From assembly GCA_900468285.1 (NCBI GenBank), contig UBTF01000009.1, forward strand, positions 124,001-188,000: a stretch of DNA of 64,000 nucleotides. The letters are read 5' to 3'. Of this stretch, positions 38,910 through 47,406 are shown in pieces; position 1 is the first letter of the stretch; each line of letters begins with the position of its first letter. Both the position numbers and the translations under genes were made by a program. Origin of the DNA: Hyphomicrobiales bacterium. GTDB taxonomy: Bacteria > Pseudomonadota > Alphaproteobacteria > Rhizobiales > Rhizobiaceae. The notes under the pieces are model-generated. The model saw only the letters and a list, made by a program, of their open reading frames with translations. It was not told the origin of the DNA and searched no databases.

Positions 38910-41494
38910 TCGGCGGCGATGGAGTGCGGACGCTTGCCGGATGGGATGCGGCAGCTGACAACGGTGCCTTCTCCCGGGCGGCTGTCGATTGTGACCTTGC
39001 CATGATGGAGGCTGACAAAGCTTTCAACGATGGAAAGACCCAGACCCGCGCCCGTGCGGCGACCACCATTCCCATGTGTGGAAAAGCGGTCGAAAACCGT
39101 TTTCAGCATGTCTTCCGGAATTCCCGGGCCCCTGTCGGCAACGGAGAATACGAAATCACCCTCACTGCGCTGGCAGGTGAGTGTAATGACGGTGCCTTCC
39201 GGCGCAAAATTGGCGGCGTTCGTCAGAAGCTTGATGAGAATCTGCTTGAGACGCTGATGATCCGCAACGATCATGCCCAGATGGGCAGGAGCCACAATTT
39301 CCAGAGAAACGCCGCTTTCCTGCAGCCTGTCGGTAATCTGGACAGAGACATCGTCCAGCAGGTCGTTGAGGTCGTTTTCGCTGTAGTTGAGATGCATGAT
39401 GCCCGCATCGACCGTGGCCAGGTCCAGGATATCGTTGACGATTGTCAGCAACACCGAAGACGAGGTGGAGATGTGATCAAGGTATTCCGCCTGACGGTCG
39501 TTGAGGTCGCCCATGCCGGGGGTCTTCAACAGATCGGTAAAACCGATGATGTTCGTCAGTGGCGAGCGCAGTTCGTAGGAAACGTGCTGGACGAAATCAT
39601 TCTTGAGTTCATCCGCCTTGCGAAGCGCCTCGTTCTTCTCTTTCAAGGCGCGTTCGGCTCTGACGCTATCAGTCATGTTGACGAAGGTCAGCATCGTCTG
39701 CGAATCCGGCAAAGGAATGATCGCGTAGTCGAGGACGAGGCCGGACAACAGTTCCAGTGTGCCCTGCTTCGAAAGCCGTTCATCGTCGAAACTGGTAATG
39801 AACTTGCTGAAAGCGCGCCAGCCGTCGGGCTTCTCATAGGATTGCGCGCAGGCTTCCTCTATCGAGCGGATATGCTTGCCAGCTTCCGCTTGCTCGGCAG
39901 TAATCGCCCAGAGCGCACGGAAGGCGGGGTTGGAGAGGCGGATACGACCATCCGCGCCAAACACCGCCACGCCTTCGGCAAGGTGGTCGATGGTTTCGCC
40001 CTGCACCTTGACCAGCGTGTTGTAGCGCATCTGCAGGTCGACCTGCTCGGTGAGATTTTCAAACACCCAGGTGGCGCCGCCCTGCGGATGTGCAGTGGCG
40101 ATGACGCGCAGCGTCTGGCCGTTAGGAAGGTGCCAGAGGTCCGTCTTCGTATCGAGCGAACGATAGACGGACAGCGCGGTTTCCTTCCAGCTTTTCCAGT
40201 TCAACTGCTCAGGCAGCCTGCCGGCTGAACGCAGGCGATCAAGAAGCTCGGAATTGTCCGGTTTGGATTCCAGAAGAACGAGATCGAGACCCCAGAGGCT
40301 GACGAAAGCCTGATTGTAGAATTGCAGCCGCTGCCGGCCATCAAAGATCGCGACCGGTGTCGCCAGATGATCGAGTGTTTCGGCGTGGCTTTTCAGCGTG
40401 CGCTTCAACTCTTCGCGTACCGTCTCGGCTTCCGTCGCATCAATGGCTATGCCTGCAGAACCACCCGGCGTCTTGATATCGACGACATCGAAGAAGGTTC
40501 TGTTGCCTGACACAACGGTGGAGATACGGTCGTGGTAGGGCGATTCGGGCGTGGCGCTTGCGCGGATCTTCTGGCGAGTGACCGTGTTGAGCAACTCGCG
40601 CTGCTCACCGATCGCCTGTTCCGGATCACGGGCATCGACACCCTGCGCATAGGCGTGATTGACCCATGTCAGCGCGCCGTCTGAATTGCGCCGCCAGACA
40701 GGTTGCTCGATCGAATCCAGTAGGTCCTGAAAGGTCGAAATGGATGAGACAAGGCGCTCGCGCTCCACCTTCAACTCGGCAAGCTCGGCGCGAACATTGT
40801 TGAGAGCGACGAAACGTGTGAAGGCCTTTCCGCCGGACACACGTCCCTCGACCTCGATGACCTCTCCACGCTGCGTTTCAATGGTCAGGTCGAAGCTCTG
40901 CGCGTGACTGCGGAGTTTCTCGATAGCTTTCTCGAGAGGTGCTGCAGAAGCCGGTCGCAGCCAGCGACCAAAAGCCAGAAAATCCTGATCTGCATGGGGC
41001 ACGCCGGTTTCCGGCGGCAGCTGCCCGATGAATTCAGGCTTTTCGCCAGCACTTTCCCAGATAACGATCCGGCGCGACTTGTCGGAAATCAGCGCTTCGT
41101 ATTTGGAAATCTTGGAGTTGGCTTCAGCAAGCGCCGCGCGATATTCATTCGTTTCGGCTTCGATATTCCCGCGTTGGCGCACAAGCCAGACGATCGAGAA
41201 AAGGGTTGCCGAGACAATGCCGATAAACAGCGAATAGGTGATGGTTTCAGACGACGAAAACAGGCGCTCACCCGTTTCGAGAACCACGTTTTGCTGCGCC
41301 TGTGCCACGCATGGGAAGAAGCCACTCAGAACAGTGCCTGCCATCAATGCCGAAACGGCTGCAGTCTTCCTGCGCACAAAGCCAAGTGCCCCGCCGACAG
41401 CGCTTACCACGCGTCCAGGCGCAGGCGCGAACTCGCCAGCTTGCTCACAGTCGATGTTAACCCGCGGTTGCGAGTTTGATTTTTCTACCGTCAT
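38906..41494 (-). CDS. divL: DivL-like tyrosine-box histidine kinase homologue
   Basis: DivL controls the CckA-ChpT-CtrA cell-cycle pathway in alphaproteobacteria. The 862-aa protein has a signal-like hydrophobic stretch (TAAVSALMAGTVLSGFFPC), a transmembrane segment (YSLFIGIVSATLFSIVWLV) and several PAS-like domains across about residues 240-610. A DHp helix carries HVSYELRSPLTNIIGF. The usual phospho-accepting histidine is Tyr640 (codon TAC at 39577-39575), the hallmark of DivL. The ATPase domain is preserved: LTNAANFAPEG, VADRGPGIPE, RTGAGLGLSIV. It heads a tight leftward gene run. Confidence 0.92.
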   Translation of the reverse strand: MTVEKSNSQPRVNIDCEQAGEFAPAPGRVVSAVGGALGFVRRKTAAVSALMAGTVLSGFFPCVAQAQQNVVLETGERLFSSSETITYSLFIGIVSATLFSIVWLVRQRGNIEAETNEYRAALAEANSKISKYEALISDKSRRIVIWESAGEKPEFIGQLPPETGVPHADQDFLAFGRWLRPASAAPLEKAIEKLRSHAQSFDLTIETQRGEVIEVEGRVSGGKAFTRFVALNNVRAELAELKVERERLVSSISTFQDLLDSIEQPVWRRNSDGALTWVNHAYAQGVDARDPEQAIGEQRELLNTVTRQKIRASATPESPYHDRISTVVSGNRTFFDVVDIKTPGGSAGIAIDATEAETVREELKRTLKSHAETLDHLATPVAIFDGRQRLQFYNQAFVSLWGLDLVLLESKPDNSELLDRLRSAGRLPEQLNWKSWKETALSVYRSLDTKTDLWHLPNGQTLRVIATAHPQGGATWVFENLTEQVDLQMRYNTLVKVQGETIDHLAEGVAVFGADGRIRLSNPAFRALWAITAEQAEAGKHIRSIEEACAQSYEKPDGWRAFSKFITSFDDERLSKQGTLELLSGLVLDYAIIPLPDSQTMLTFVNMTDSVRAERALKEKNEALRKADELKNDFVQHVSYELRSPLTNIIGFTDLLKTPGMGDLNDRQAEYLDHISTSSSVLLTIVNDILDLATVDAGIMHLNYSENDLNDLLDDVSVQITDRLQESGVSLEIVAPAHLGMIVADHQRLKQILIKLLTNAANFAPEGTVITLTCQRSEGDFVFSVADRGPGIPEDMLKTVFDRFSTHGNGGRRTGAGLGLSIVESFVSLHHGKVTIDSRPGEGTVVSCRIPSGKRPHSIAAE

Positions 41495-41627
41495 CCCCGG
41501 TCTGTCTCCGTCCTATGTGCCGCATCTTCGACAAGACATCCCATTTCCGAGCGCTGGGTCGCACTCGAATCAAGTCTTGAGACAATACCGCCTTCGGAAA
41601 CCTCCGGGAAGGGAGGGCGCAAAAAGA

Positions 41628-41655
41628 AATCGCGGACTTTGTCAAGTCCGCGATT
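41628..41655 (-). terminator. ahcY terminator
   Basis: A perfect 12-bp stem AATCGCGGACTT / AAGTCCGCGATT with a 4-base loop is followed on the minus strand by TTCTTTTT. It lies about 40 bp past the ahcY stop. Confidence 0.9.
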
Positions 41656-41695
41656 CCCATATCTAGTGCTTTAGGTGTGGATATTAACTATAAAA

Positions 41696-43096
41696 TCAAT
41701 ATCTGTAGTGTTCTGCCTTGAACGGACCCTGCTTGGACACGCCGATATAATCTGCCTGAACGTCAGAAAGTTCGGTGAGCTTCACGCCAAGCTTCTCGAG
41801 GTGGAGGCGTGCAACCTTCTCGTCCAGGTGCTTTGGCAGCACGTAAACGTCGTTCTTGTACTCGCCCTGCTTCGTGAACAGCTCGATCTGACCCAGAACC
41901 TGGTTGGTGAACGAAGCCGACATGACGAAGGATGGGTGGCCGGTTGCGTTGCCGAGGTTCAGCAGACGACCTTCCGACAGAAGGATCATGCGGTTGCCCT
42001 TGGCAAACTCGATCATGTCAACCTGTGGCTTGATGTTGGTCCATTTCAGGTTCTTCAGCGCAGCGACCTGAATTTCGTTGTCGAAGTGGCCGATATTGCC
42101 GACAATCGCCATGTCCTTCATCTCGCGCATATGTTCGATGCGGATGACGTCCTTGTTGCCGGTCGTGGTAATGAAGATATCCGCGGAGGAGACAACGTCT
42201 TCGAGACGGACGACTTCAAAACCGTCCATGGCGGCCTGAAGTGCGCAGATCGGATCGATTTCCGTTACCTTCACGCGGGCGCCAGCGCCCTGCAGAGAAG
42301 CGGCAGAGCCCTTACCAACATCGCCATAGCCGCAGACGACGGCGACCTTGCCGGCCATCATGACGTCTGTTGCGCGACGGATGCCATCCACCAGCGATTC
42401 CTTGCAGCCATACTTGTTGTCGAACTTCGACTTGGTAACGCTGTCGTTGACGTTGATGGCCGGGAAGGGGAGAAGACCCTTCTTGGACAGGTCGTAAAGG
42501 CGGTGAACGCCTGTCGTCGTTTCTTCGGTAACGCCCTTGATCGCATCGCGCTGCTTGGTGAACCAGCCGGGCGAAGCGGCAAGGCGCTTCTTGATCTGTG
42601 CGACGAGGATTTCTTCCTCTTCCGAGCCTGGGTTGGACAGGACGTCTTCACCGGCTTCGGCACGTGCGCCGAGGAGGATATACATGGTGGCATCGCCGCC
42701 ATCATCGAGGATCATGTTGGAAACGCCGCCATCGGCCCACTGGAAGATCTTGTCGGTGTATTCCCAGTATTCGGTCAGGCTTTCACCCTTCACGGCGAAA
42801 ACCGGGATGCCCGATGCCGCGATGGCAGCTGCTGCGTGGTCCTGAGTCGAAAAGATGTTGCAGGATGCCCAGCGAATGTCGGCACCAAGTTCCTTCAGCG
42901 TTTCAATCAGAACGGCAGTCTGGATGGTCATGTGAAGCGAGCCGGAAATGCGGGCACCCTTCAAAGGCTTGCTCTGGCCGAATTCGGCGCGGCAGGACAT
43001 CAGGCCCGGCATTTCCGTTTCAGCAATATCGAGTTCCTTGCGGCCATAATCTGCAAGGTTGATGTCGGCGACGATGTAGTCTTTCTCAACGCTCAT
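41696..43096 (-). CDS. ahcY: AhcY, S-adenosylhomocysteinase
   Basis: AhcY hydrolyses SAH to adenosine and homocysteine, removing a product that inhibits methyltransferases. The 466-aa protein contains [36 protein letters not shown], the NAD-binding [20 protein letters not shown], and the C-terminal [12 protein letters not shown] and ending KAEHYRY. A tandem palindrome about 90-120 bp upstream is a likely operator, and a strong terminator follows, so it is a single-gene unit. Confidence 0.97.
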   Translation of the reverse strand: MSVEKDYIVADINLADYGRKELDIAETEMPGLMSCRAEFGQSKPLKGARISGSLHMTIQTAVLIETLKELGADIRWASCNIFSTQDHAAAAIAASGIPVFAVKGESLTEYWEYTDKIFQWADGGVSNMILDDGGDATMYILLGARAEAGEDVLSNPGSEEEEILVAQIKKRLAASPGWFTKQRDAIKGVTEETTTGVHRLYDLSKKGLLPFPAINVNDSVTKSKFDNKYGCKESLVDGIRRATDVMMAGKVAVVCGYGDVGKGSAASLQGAGARVKVTEIDPICALQAAMDGFEVVRLEDVVSSADIFITTTGNKDVIRIEHMREMKDMAIVGNIGHFDNEIQVAALKNLKWTNIKPQVDMIEFAKGNRMILLSEGRLLNLGNATGHPSFVMSASFTNQVLGQIELFTKQGEYKNDVYVLPKHLDEKVARLHLEKLGVKLTELSDVQADYIGVSKQGPFKAEHYRY

Positions 43097-43186
43097 GAAG
43101 GTCTCCTGCTCAAAGATGGCAGGGGCCAGCCGCTGCCTGGAATGATAGGCTGCGGTTTAGCAGGCCTAGCTCATTCTGGCAATAAG

Positions 43187-43216
43187 CATATAAAGAAGTC
43201 TTTATGTCTTTATATG
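43187..43216. promoter_or_regulatory. Palindromic operator upstream of ahcY (SahR-like candidate)
   Basis: CATATAAAGA (43187-43196) and TCTTTATATG (43207-43216) form a perfect 10-bp inverted repeat. A second perfect repeat, ATAAAGA-AG-TCTTTAT (43190-43205), overlaps it, so half-sites occur three times. It lies between the ptsH stop and the ahcY start. ArsR-family SahR repressors that sense SAH control ahcY in other Proteobacteria; assigning this site to SahR is inference. Confidence 0.6.
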
Positions 43217-43225
43217 GTTTGGTTA

Positions 43226-43501
43226 TCAAACCTCTTCGCCGAAACGGTCTGCAACCAGAGCTTCAAGGGCGGCCAACGCTTCCTCAGCCTGATTGCCGGA
43301 CGCTTCGACGAGGACCGTGCAGCCGGGACTTGCCGCCAGCATCATCAACCCCATGATCGATGTGCCACCCACGGTCATGCCATCCTTGGAAACCGTGATC
43401 GCCGCATCGAAGCCATCAACCATCTGCACGAATTTCGCAGATGCGCGGGCATGAAGGCCACGCTTGTTGACGATCAGCAATTCTCGGGAGACAGGCGACA
43501 T
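43226..43501 (-). CDS. ptsH: HPr phosphocarrier of an incomplete PTS
   Basis: This 91-aa HPr-like protein has the phospho-accepting His17 in VNKRGLHARASAKFV and a Ser48 site in VGGTSIMGLMML, which HprK would phosphorylate. It lies 14 bp after the EIIA gene and ends the chvI-chvG-hprK-EIIA-HPr run. No sugar-transporting EIIB/EIIC gene is present in the window, so a regulatory rather than transport role is likely, as in other alphaproteobacteria. Confidence 0.93.
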   Translation of the reverse strand: MSPVSRELLIVNKRGLHARASAKFVQMVDGFDAAITVSKDGMTVGGTSIMGLMMLAASPGCTVLVEASGNQAEEALAALEALVADRFGEEV

Positions 43502-43515
43502 CGATTGGGCTTCTT

Positions 43516-43917
43516 TTATTTGCCGCTAAGAACGCGGCTGGCGACGTTGATATATTTTCTGCCAGCATCGGAGGCCTCCTGCAAGGCCTTCTCCATGTTA
43601 TCCTCCATACGGATACCGGCCAGCTTGATGAGCATGGGCAGATTGACGCCCGCAATCACTTCGACGCTGCCGCTGTTCATGACTGAAATGGCGAGATTGG
43701 ATGGCGTTCCGCCGAACATGTCGGTCAGAATAATGACACCGTTTCCGTCATTGGCGCGCGTTACGGCGTCGAGGATATCCTGCCGCCGCTGATCCATGTC
43801 GTCTTCGGGACCAATACAGACTGTCTCGATCAATTTCTGAGGGCCGACCACATGCTCTACAGCGTGACGAAACTCCTCGGCCAGCTTGCCATGAGTGACA
43901 AGCACTAGTCCGATCAT
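43516..43917 (-). CDS. PTS EIIA, mannose-type (regulatory)
   Basis: This is a 133-aa EIIA of the mannose family. The active-site His9 lies in MIGLVLVTHGKLAEEF, followed by VIILTDMFGGTPSNLA and VEVIAGVNLPMLIKLA. I chose the ATG at 43917; the open frame continues 43 codons upstream without family similarity, and 125 bp separate it from hprK. In rhizobia this protein (named ManX or EIIA-Man) influences carbon storage and metabolism without transporting sugar. Confidence 0.93.
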   Translation of the reverse strand: MIGLVLVTHGKLAEEFRHAVEHVVGPQKLIETVCIGPEDDMDQRRQDILDAVTRANDGNGVIILTDMFGGTPSNLAISVMNSGSVEVIAGVNLPMLIKLAGIRMEDNMEKALQEASDAGRKYINVASRVLSGK

Positions 43918-44042
43918 GAAATGCTCCCTTACACACGCACCTTGATTGCCGACTATCGCAATGCCGCAATCATGTCCATCGGTGGGGCAACATCTTGATG
44001 AGGAAAATCCGAAGCGCAAGCCCCAAAATGTGGCATATCCGT

Positions 44043-44507
44043 TCACATTCCCTTTGTCATGAAAAGATTCTGAGCAAGTGCAGCAAATTTTCCATAGGGC
44101 ATGATGCTATCACGAGCAATTCGCAGCAGGGGCAGGTGGGCGCCAGCGGCAATTTCCAGCATCTCGTTGTCGGGAGGCAGGCGGGGCGTGTCAGGAGATG
44201 CAACGCTCGTGATGGCGTAATGCATCTGCGCCGTTTCAACGCTTCGAAGTTTCACGATGCCGCTGCCCCGAAGCTCAAGAAGGCCCGCAATAGTGGCAGG
44301 GCGTCTGGCGATAACGGCACCATCTCTTACGGATATGAAGATCTGATCATCGGCGACAAGGGCGGCATCAAGGCCACAGCGTTCCGCCTCGGTCAGGAAA
44401 CTGAAGGCGAGCTCGCTTTTACCGCTGCCGGATGGGCCGACGAAAAGAAGGCCGGTCTTGCCGATGACGATGGCGGTACCATGAAAATTGGTTGGCTCAA
44501 CGCTCAT
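44043..44507 (-). CDS. hprK: HprK, short HPr serine kinase
   Basis: HprK phosphorylates a serine of HPr. At 154 aa this is about half the Firmicutes enzyme: the N-terminal domain is absent and the protein starts just before the kinase P-loop GLLFVGPSGSGKSELAFSF. The LVADDQIFISV segment and the LLELRGSGIVKL signature follow. Such short forms are the rule in alphaproteobacteria. It overlaps the chvG stop by 11 bp, so it is translationally coupled to the sensor kinase. Confidence 0.92.
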   Translation of the reverse strand: MSVEPTNFHGTAIVIGKTGLLFVGPSGSGKSELAFSFLTEAERCGLDAALVADDQIFISVRDGAVIARRPATIAGLLELRGSGIVKLRSVETAQMHYAITSVASPDTPRLPPDNEMLEIAAGAHLPLLRIARDSIMPYGKFAALAQNLFMTKGM

Positions 44508-46296
44508 GCGCGTTCTTCGCTGCGGGAAGCGAGAGGCTGAAGCGAGCGCCGGAAATCACGCCATACTTGTCGATGATATTTTCTGCTTTCAGGCTGCCGC
44601 CATGGGCCTCGGCAATCTGGCGGCTGATCGAAAGACCAAGGCCGGAATTCTGACCAAAGCCCTCGCTTGCGGGGCGGTCGGTATAGAAACGTTCGAAAAT
44701 CCGGTCAATATCCTCGGCCTGAATGCCGGGGCCATTGTCTTCGACGCGGATGATGCAGCGATCCTTATGGCGCAGCAGGTGCACGAAAATCCGTCCACCG
44801 TCCTGAGACACGAAGGACCGGGCATTTTCGATCAGGTTGGTAACGATCTGCCCTATGCGCAGGTCGTGTCCATTGACGATATAGCTGACCTTGGTCCCGG
44901 GCTTGTGATCGACGGCGTAATCGATGGTGACGCTCTTCTTCTTGGTGCTGATCTGCCTGGAAATTTCCACCAGACTGCTCAGCAGCACTTCAAGATCCAC
45001 AGGCGAGGCGTCCGCCCGCGCGAGCTCGGCATCCAGGCGCGAGGCGTCTGAAATATCGCTGATGAGCCTGTCGAGGCGACGCACGTCGTGGAAAATAATC
45101 TCGGTCAACCGCTGTTTCGACTCCTCGGTCTTGGCGCGAGGAAGCGTTTCCACGGCACTGCGCAAGGAGGTCAGAGGGTTCTTCAACTCATGGCTCACAT
45201 CTGCAGCGAAGCTCTCGATGGCGTCGATACGGTCGTAGAGCGCATTGGTCATTTCCCGCAGGGCGATGGAAAGATTGCCGATTTCGTCCTGACGTGCCGA
45301 AAAATCGGGAATTTCCTCGCGCGCCTTTGCGCCACGGCGCACACGGATGGCAGCTGCCGAAAGTCGTCTCAGTGGCGTGGCAATCGTAGACGACAAAAGC
45401 AGGGAAAGCACGATGTTGACCAGCGTCGCAATGCCGAACACGCGCATGATTGCCAGACGCTCGGCATGAACGATCTTGTCGATATCGCCTGCTTGTGTGG
45501 ACAGCAGCAGGACGCCGAGGACGGCGCGGAAGCGCTGCACGGGAACGGCGACCGAAACGATCAATTCTCCCTTTTCCGTGACGCGCACGACCGCGCCACG
45601 CACACCCGTCAACGCATTCATCACTTCGGGATAGATCGAGCCATCCCCGCCGGGCGTCTCCTTGTAGAGCGGCAAACTGCTGGGTTGAAGCATACGGTTG
45701 AAGACGCTGGCGAACCAGTCACCCCAGGTCTGGGTTTCCGGCGTTACAGGTGGCAGGTCGTACCGCAAAACCTGACCACGCGAGTAGAGGTGGCGCGAAT
45801 CCAGCAGAATATTGGCGTCCGCATCGAACAGTCTTGCGCGTGTTCGCGTCGGAGAAATCAGCCGTCTCAGCACCGGAGCCACACGCTCCGGATTGATCGG
45901 GAAGCTGAGATCCTCATCATTGGGAACGGGCGTGATGCTCTGCCCCGCCTGCAATTCCAGCAGCTTCTCGGGATTGATGGTGATGGAATTGGTATCGACC
46001 GACGCGGAAGCCGAAACTGCGCCCGCGATGATTTCGCCCTGCGTCAGAAGGCTTTCGACGCGGGCGTCGATCAACCCCTCACGAAACTGGTTGAGGTAGA
46101 GAATACCGCCAACCAGAACGACCGTCGCGGCGACGTTGAAGAACAGGATACGACGGGTAAGGCTGGAGAACACAGCATTGCCGAAGATGCGCCGGACAAT
46201 GGTCAACGGATGAATGCGATAGCGCCGCCCGCCATCACGGTCGTCGGCATCGGTTTGATCCGATACGCTGTCCTGCGCCTTGTTCAGCAACGTCAT
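44497..46296 (-). CDS. chvG: ChvG (ExoS-type) sensor histidine kinase
   Basis: ChvG senses acid and envelope conditions and phosphorylates ChvI; the pair is needed for virulence or symbiosis in Rhizobiaceae. The 599-aa protein has one membrane segment near residues 50-70 (ILFFNVAATVVLVGGILYL), a large periplasmic domain, a second segment (IATLVNIVLSLLLSSTI), and HAMP. The H-box is FAADVSHELKNPLTSLRS, and the ATPase domain has VTNLIENARSF, VEDNGPGI and GLGLSISRQIA. The periplasmic protein ExoR is the known inhibitor elsewhere and is not in this window. Confidence 0.95.
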   Translation of the reverse strand: MTLLNKAQDSVSDQTDADDRDGGRRYRIHPLTIVRRIFGNAVFSSLTRRILFFNVAATVVLVGGILYLNQFREGLIDARVESLLTQGEIIAGAVSASASVDTNSITINPEKLLELQAGQSITPVPNDEDLSFPINPERVAPVLRRLISPTRTRARLFDADANILLDSRHLYSRGQVLRYDLPPVTPETQTWGDWFASVFNRMLQPSSLPLYKETPGGDGSIYPEVMNALTGVRGAVVRVTEKGELIVSVAVPVQRFRAVLGVLLLSTQAGDIDKIVHAERLAIMRVFGIATLVNIVLSLLLSSTIATPLRRLSAAAIRVRRGAKAREEIPDFSARQDEIGNLSIALREMTNALYDRIDAIESFAADVSHELKNPLTSLRSAVETLPRAKTEESKQRLTEIIFHDVRRLDRLISDISDASRLDAELARADASPVDLEVLLSSLVEISRQISTKKKSVTIDYAVDHKPGTKVSYIVNGHDLRIGQIVTNLIENARSFVSQDGGRIFVHLLRHKDRCIIRVEDNGPGIQAEDIDRIFERFYTDRPASEGFGQNSGLGLSISRQIAEAHGGSLKAENIIDKYGVISGARFSLSLPAAKNAHER

Positions 46297-46344
46297 TCCT
46301 CAGCGCCGCTCCAATCGCGGCGTCATTGTCTCTTCAGCCGGGTC

Positions 46345-47070
46345 TCAGGCTGCTTCGCGGAAGCGATATCCTACGCCGTAAAGCGTTTCAATCATATCGA
46401 AGTCGTTGTCGACCAATTTGAACTTCTTGCGAAGCCGCTTGATATGGCTGTCGATCGTACGATCATCGACATAGACCTGTTCGTCATAGGCGGCATCCAT
46501 GAGGGCATCGCGGCTTTTGACGACGCCGGGACGCTGCGCCAGCGAATGCAGGATGAGGAACTCTGTGACGGTCAGGGTCACGGGTTCTCCCTTCCAGGTG
46601 CAGGTGTGGCGTTCCTGATCCATGGCAAGCTGGCCGCGCTCAAGGGTGCGAGCCTGCTGGTCCGCGGTAGGCTTGAGGGGGCTTGCGCCCGGCACGGCTG
46701 CGTCACGGCTGCTTGCGCGACGCAGAATCGCCTTCACACGTTCAACGAGAAGTCTTTGCGAGAAGGGTTTGGTGATGAAATCATCGGCGCCCATCTTCAG
46801 GCCGAACAATTCGTCGATCTCCTCGTCCTTGGACGTCAGGAAGATCACCGGCAAATCCGACTTCTGCCGGAGGCGGCGCAGCAGTTCCATCCCATCCATG
46901 CGCGGCATCTTGATATCGAAGATCGCCAGTTGCGGAGGGCGCGCGACGAGCCCGTCAAGAGCGGAAGCTCCGTCCGTATACGTTTCGACCTTATAGCCTT
47001 CTGCTTCCAGGGCGATCGAGACCGAAGTCAGAATATTCCGGTCGTCGTCCACAAGCGCAATCGTTTGCAT
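46345..47070 (-). CDS. chvI: ChvI response regulator (OmpR family)
   Basis: ChvI is the DNA-binding partner of ChvG. The receiver domain has LVDDDRNIL, the phospho-acceptor Asp52 in [11 protein letters not shown], and a lysine in [10 protein letters not shown]. The winged-helix output domain is [19 protein letters not shown] to [15 protein letters not shown], ending [12 protein letters not shown] chose the ATG at 47070 ([10 protein letters not shown], 241 aa). It lies 48 bp upstream of chvG and is divergent from pckA, a gene activated by ChvG-ChvI in Agrobacterium. Confidence 0.96.
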   Translation of the reverse strand: MQTIALVDDDRNILTSVSIALEAEGYKVETYTDGASALDGLVARPPQLAIFDIKMPRMDGMELLRRLRQKSDLPVIFLTSKDEEIDELFGLKMGADDFITKPFSQRLLVERVKAILRRASSRDAAVPGASPLKPTADQQARTLERGQLAMDQERHTCTWKGEPVTLTVTEFLILHSLAQRPGVVKSRDALMDAAYDEQVYVDDRTIDSHIKRLRKKFKLVDNDFDMIETLYGVGYRFREAA

Positions 47071-47406
47071 AATATTGGTCTCCATCGTCATTCATCAATA
47101 CTCCCGACATCATCCCAGCCAAGGTTGCGCGCCGTGAGCCTTTGTCTTGAGTATAAAGGTGGAACAAATTGTGGCAAAGGAAAATACCACATTATCGGTT
47201 GCTCCGCCGGGATCAAATTCCAGCGCCGACGGTATTTCCGGCACGAGCTGCGAACTAAACCGATTTAAAATGAAATAAAATCTTTTAAATCGATTAATAT
47301 ATTGAAATTATTAGATATTTTAAAGTAACCGTCTTGTGTTTTTTTAAAACGCAGATTAATTTCCGGGAGAATTTTGAACGGCTTTGTCTGAAAAAGGAAT
47401 GCGCCC
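47071..47406. promoter_or_regulatory. Divergent chvI / pckA control region
   Basis: These 336 bp hold no gene. The right half (about 47250-47355) is strongly AT-rich (tttaaatcgattaatatatt), suited to the pckA promoter; the left half is ordinary. Because pckA responds to ChvI in Agrobacterium, ChvI sites are expected here, but I cannot name a motif from sequence alone. Confidence 0.6.

Noticed and set aside
38924..40228. A 434-codon open frame on the plus strand
   Set aside because: It is antisense to divL and has no Shine-Dalgarno sequence or known motif.
43097..43225. A SAM or SAH riboswitch upstream of ahcY
   Set aside because: I could not fit the known SAH or SAM-II riboswitch layouts, and the AT-rich palindromes are better explained as a protein operator.
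41675..43792. A 705-codon open frame on the plus strand
   Set aside because: It lies antisense to ahcY, ptsH and the EIIA gene, whose protein motifs are strong. Long antisense frames are expected in GC-rich conserved genes.
45088..47268. A 726-codon open frame on the plus strand
   Set aside because: It is antisense to chvG and chvI, and its translation has no recognisable domain.
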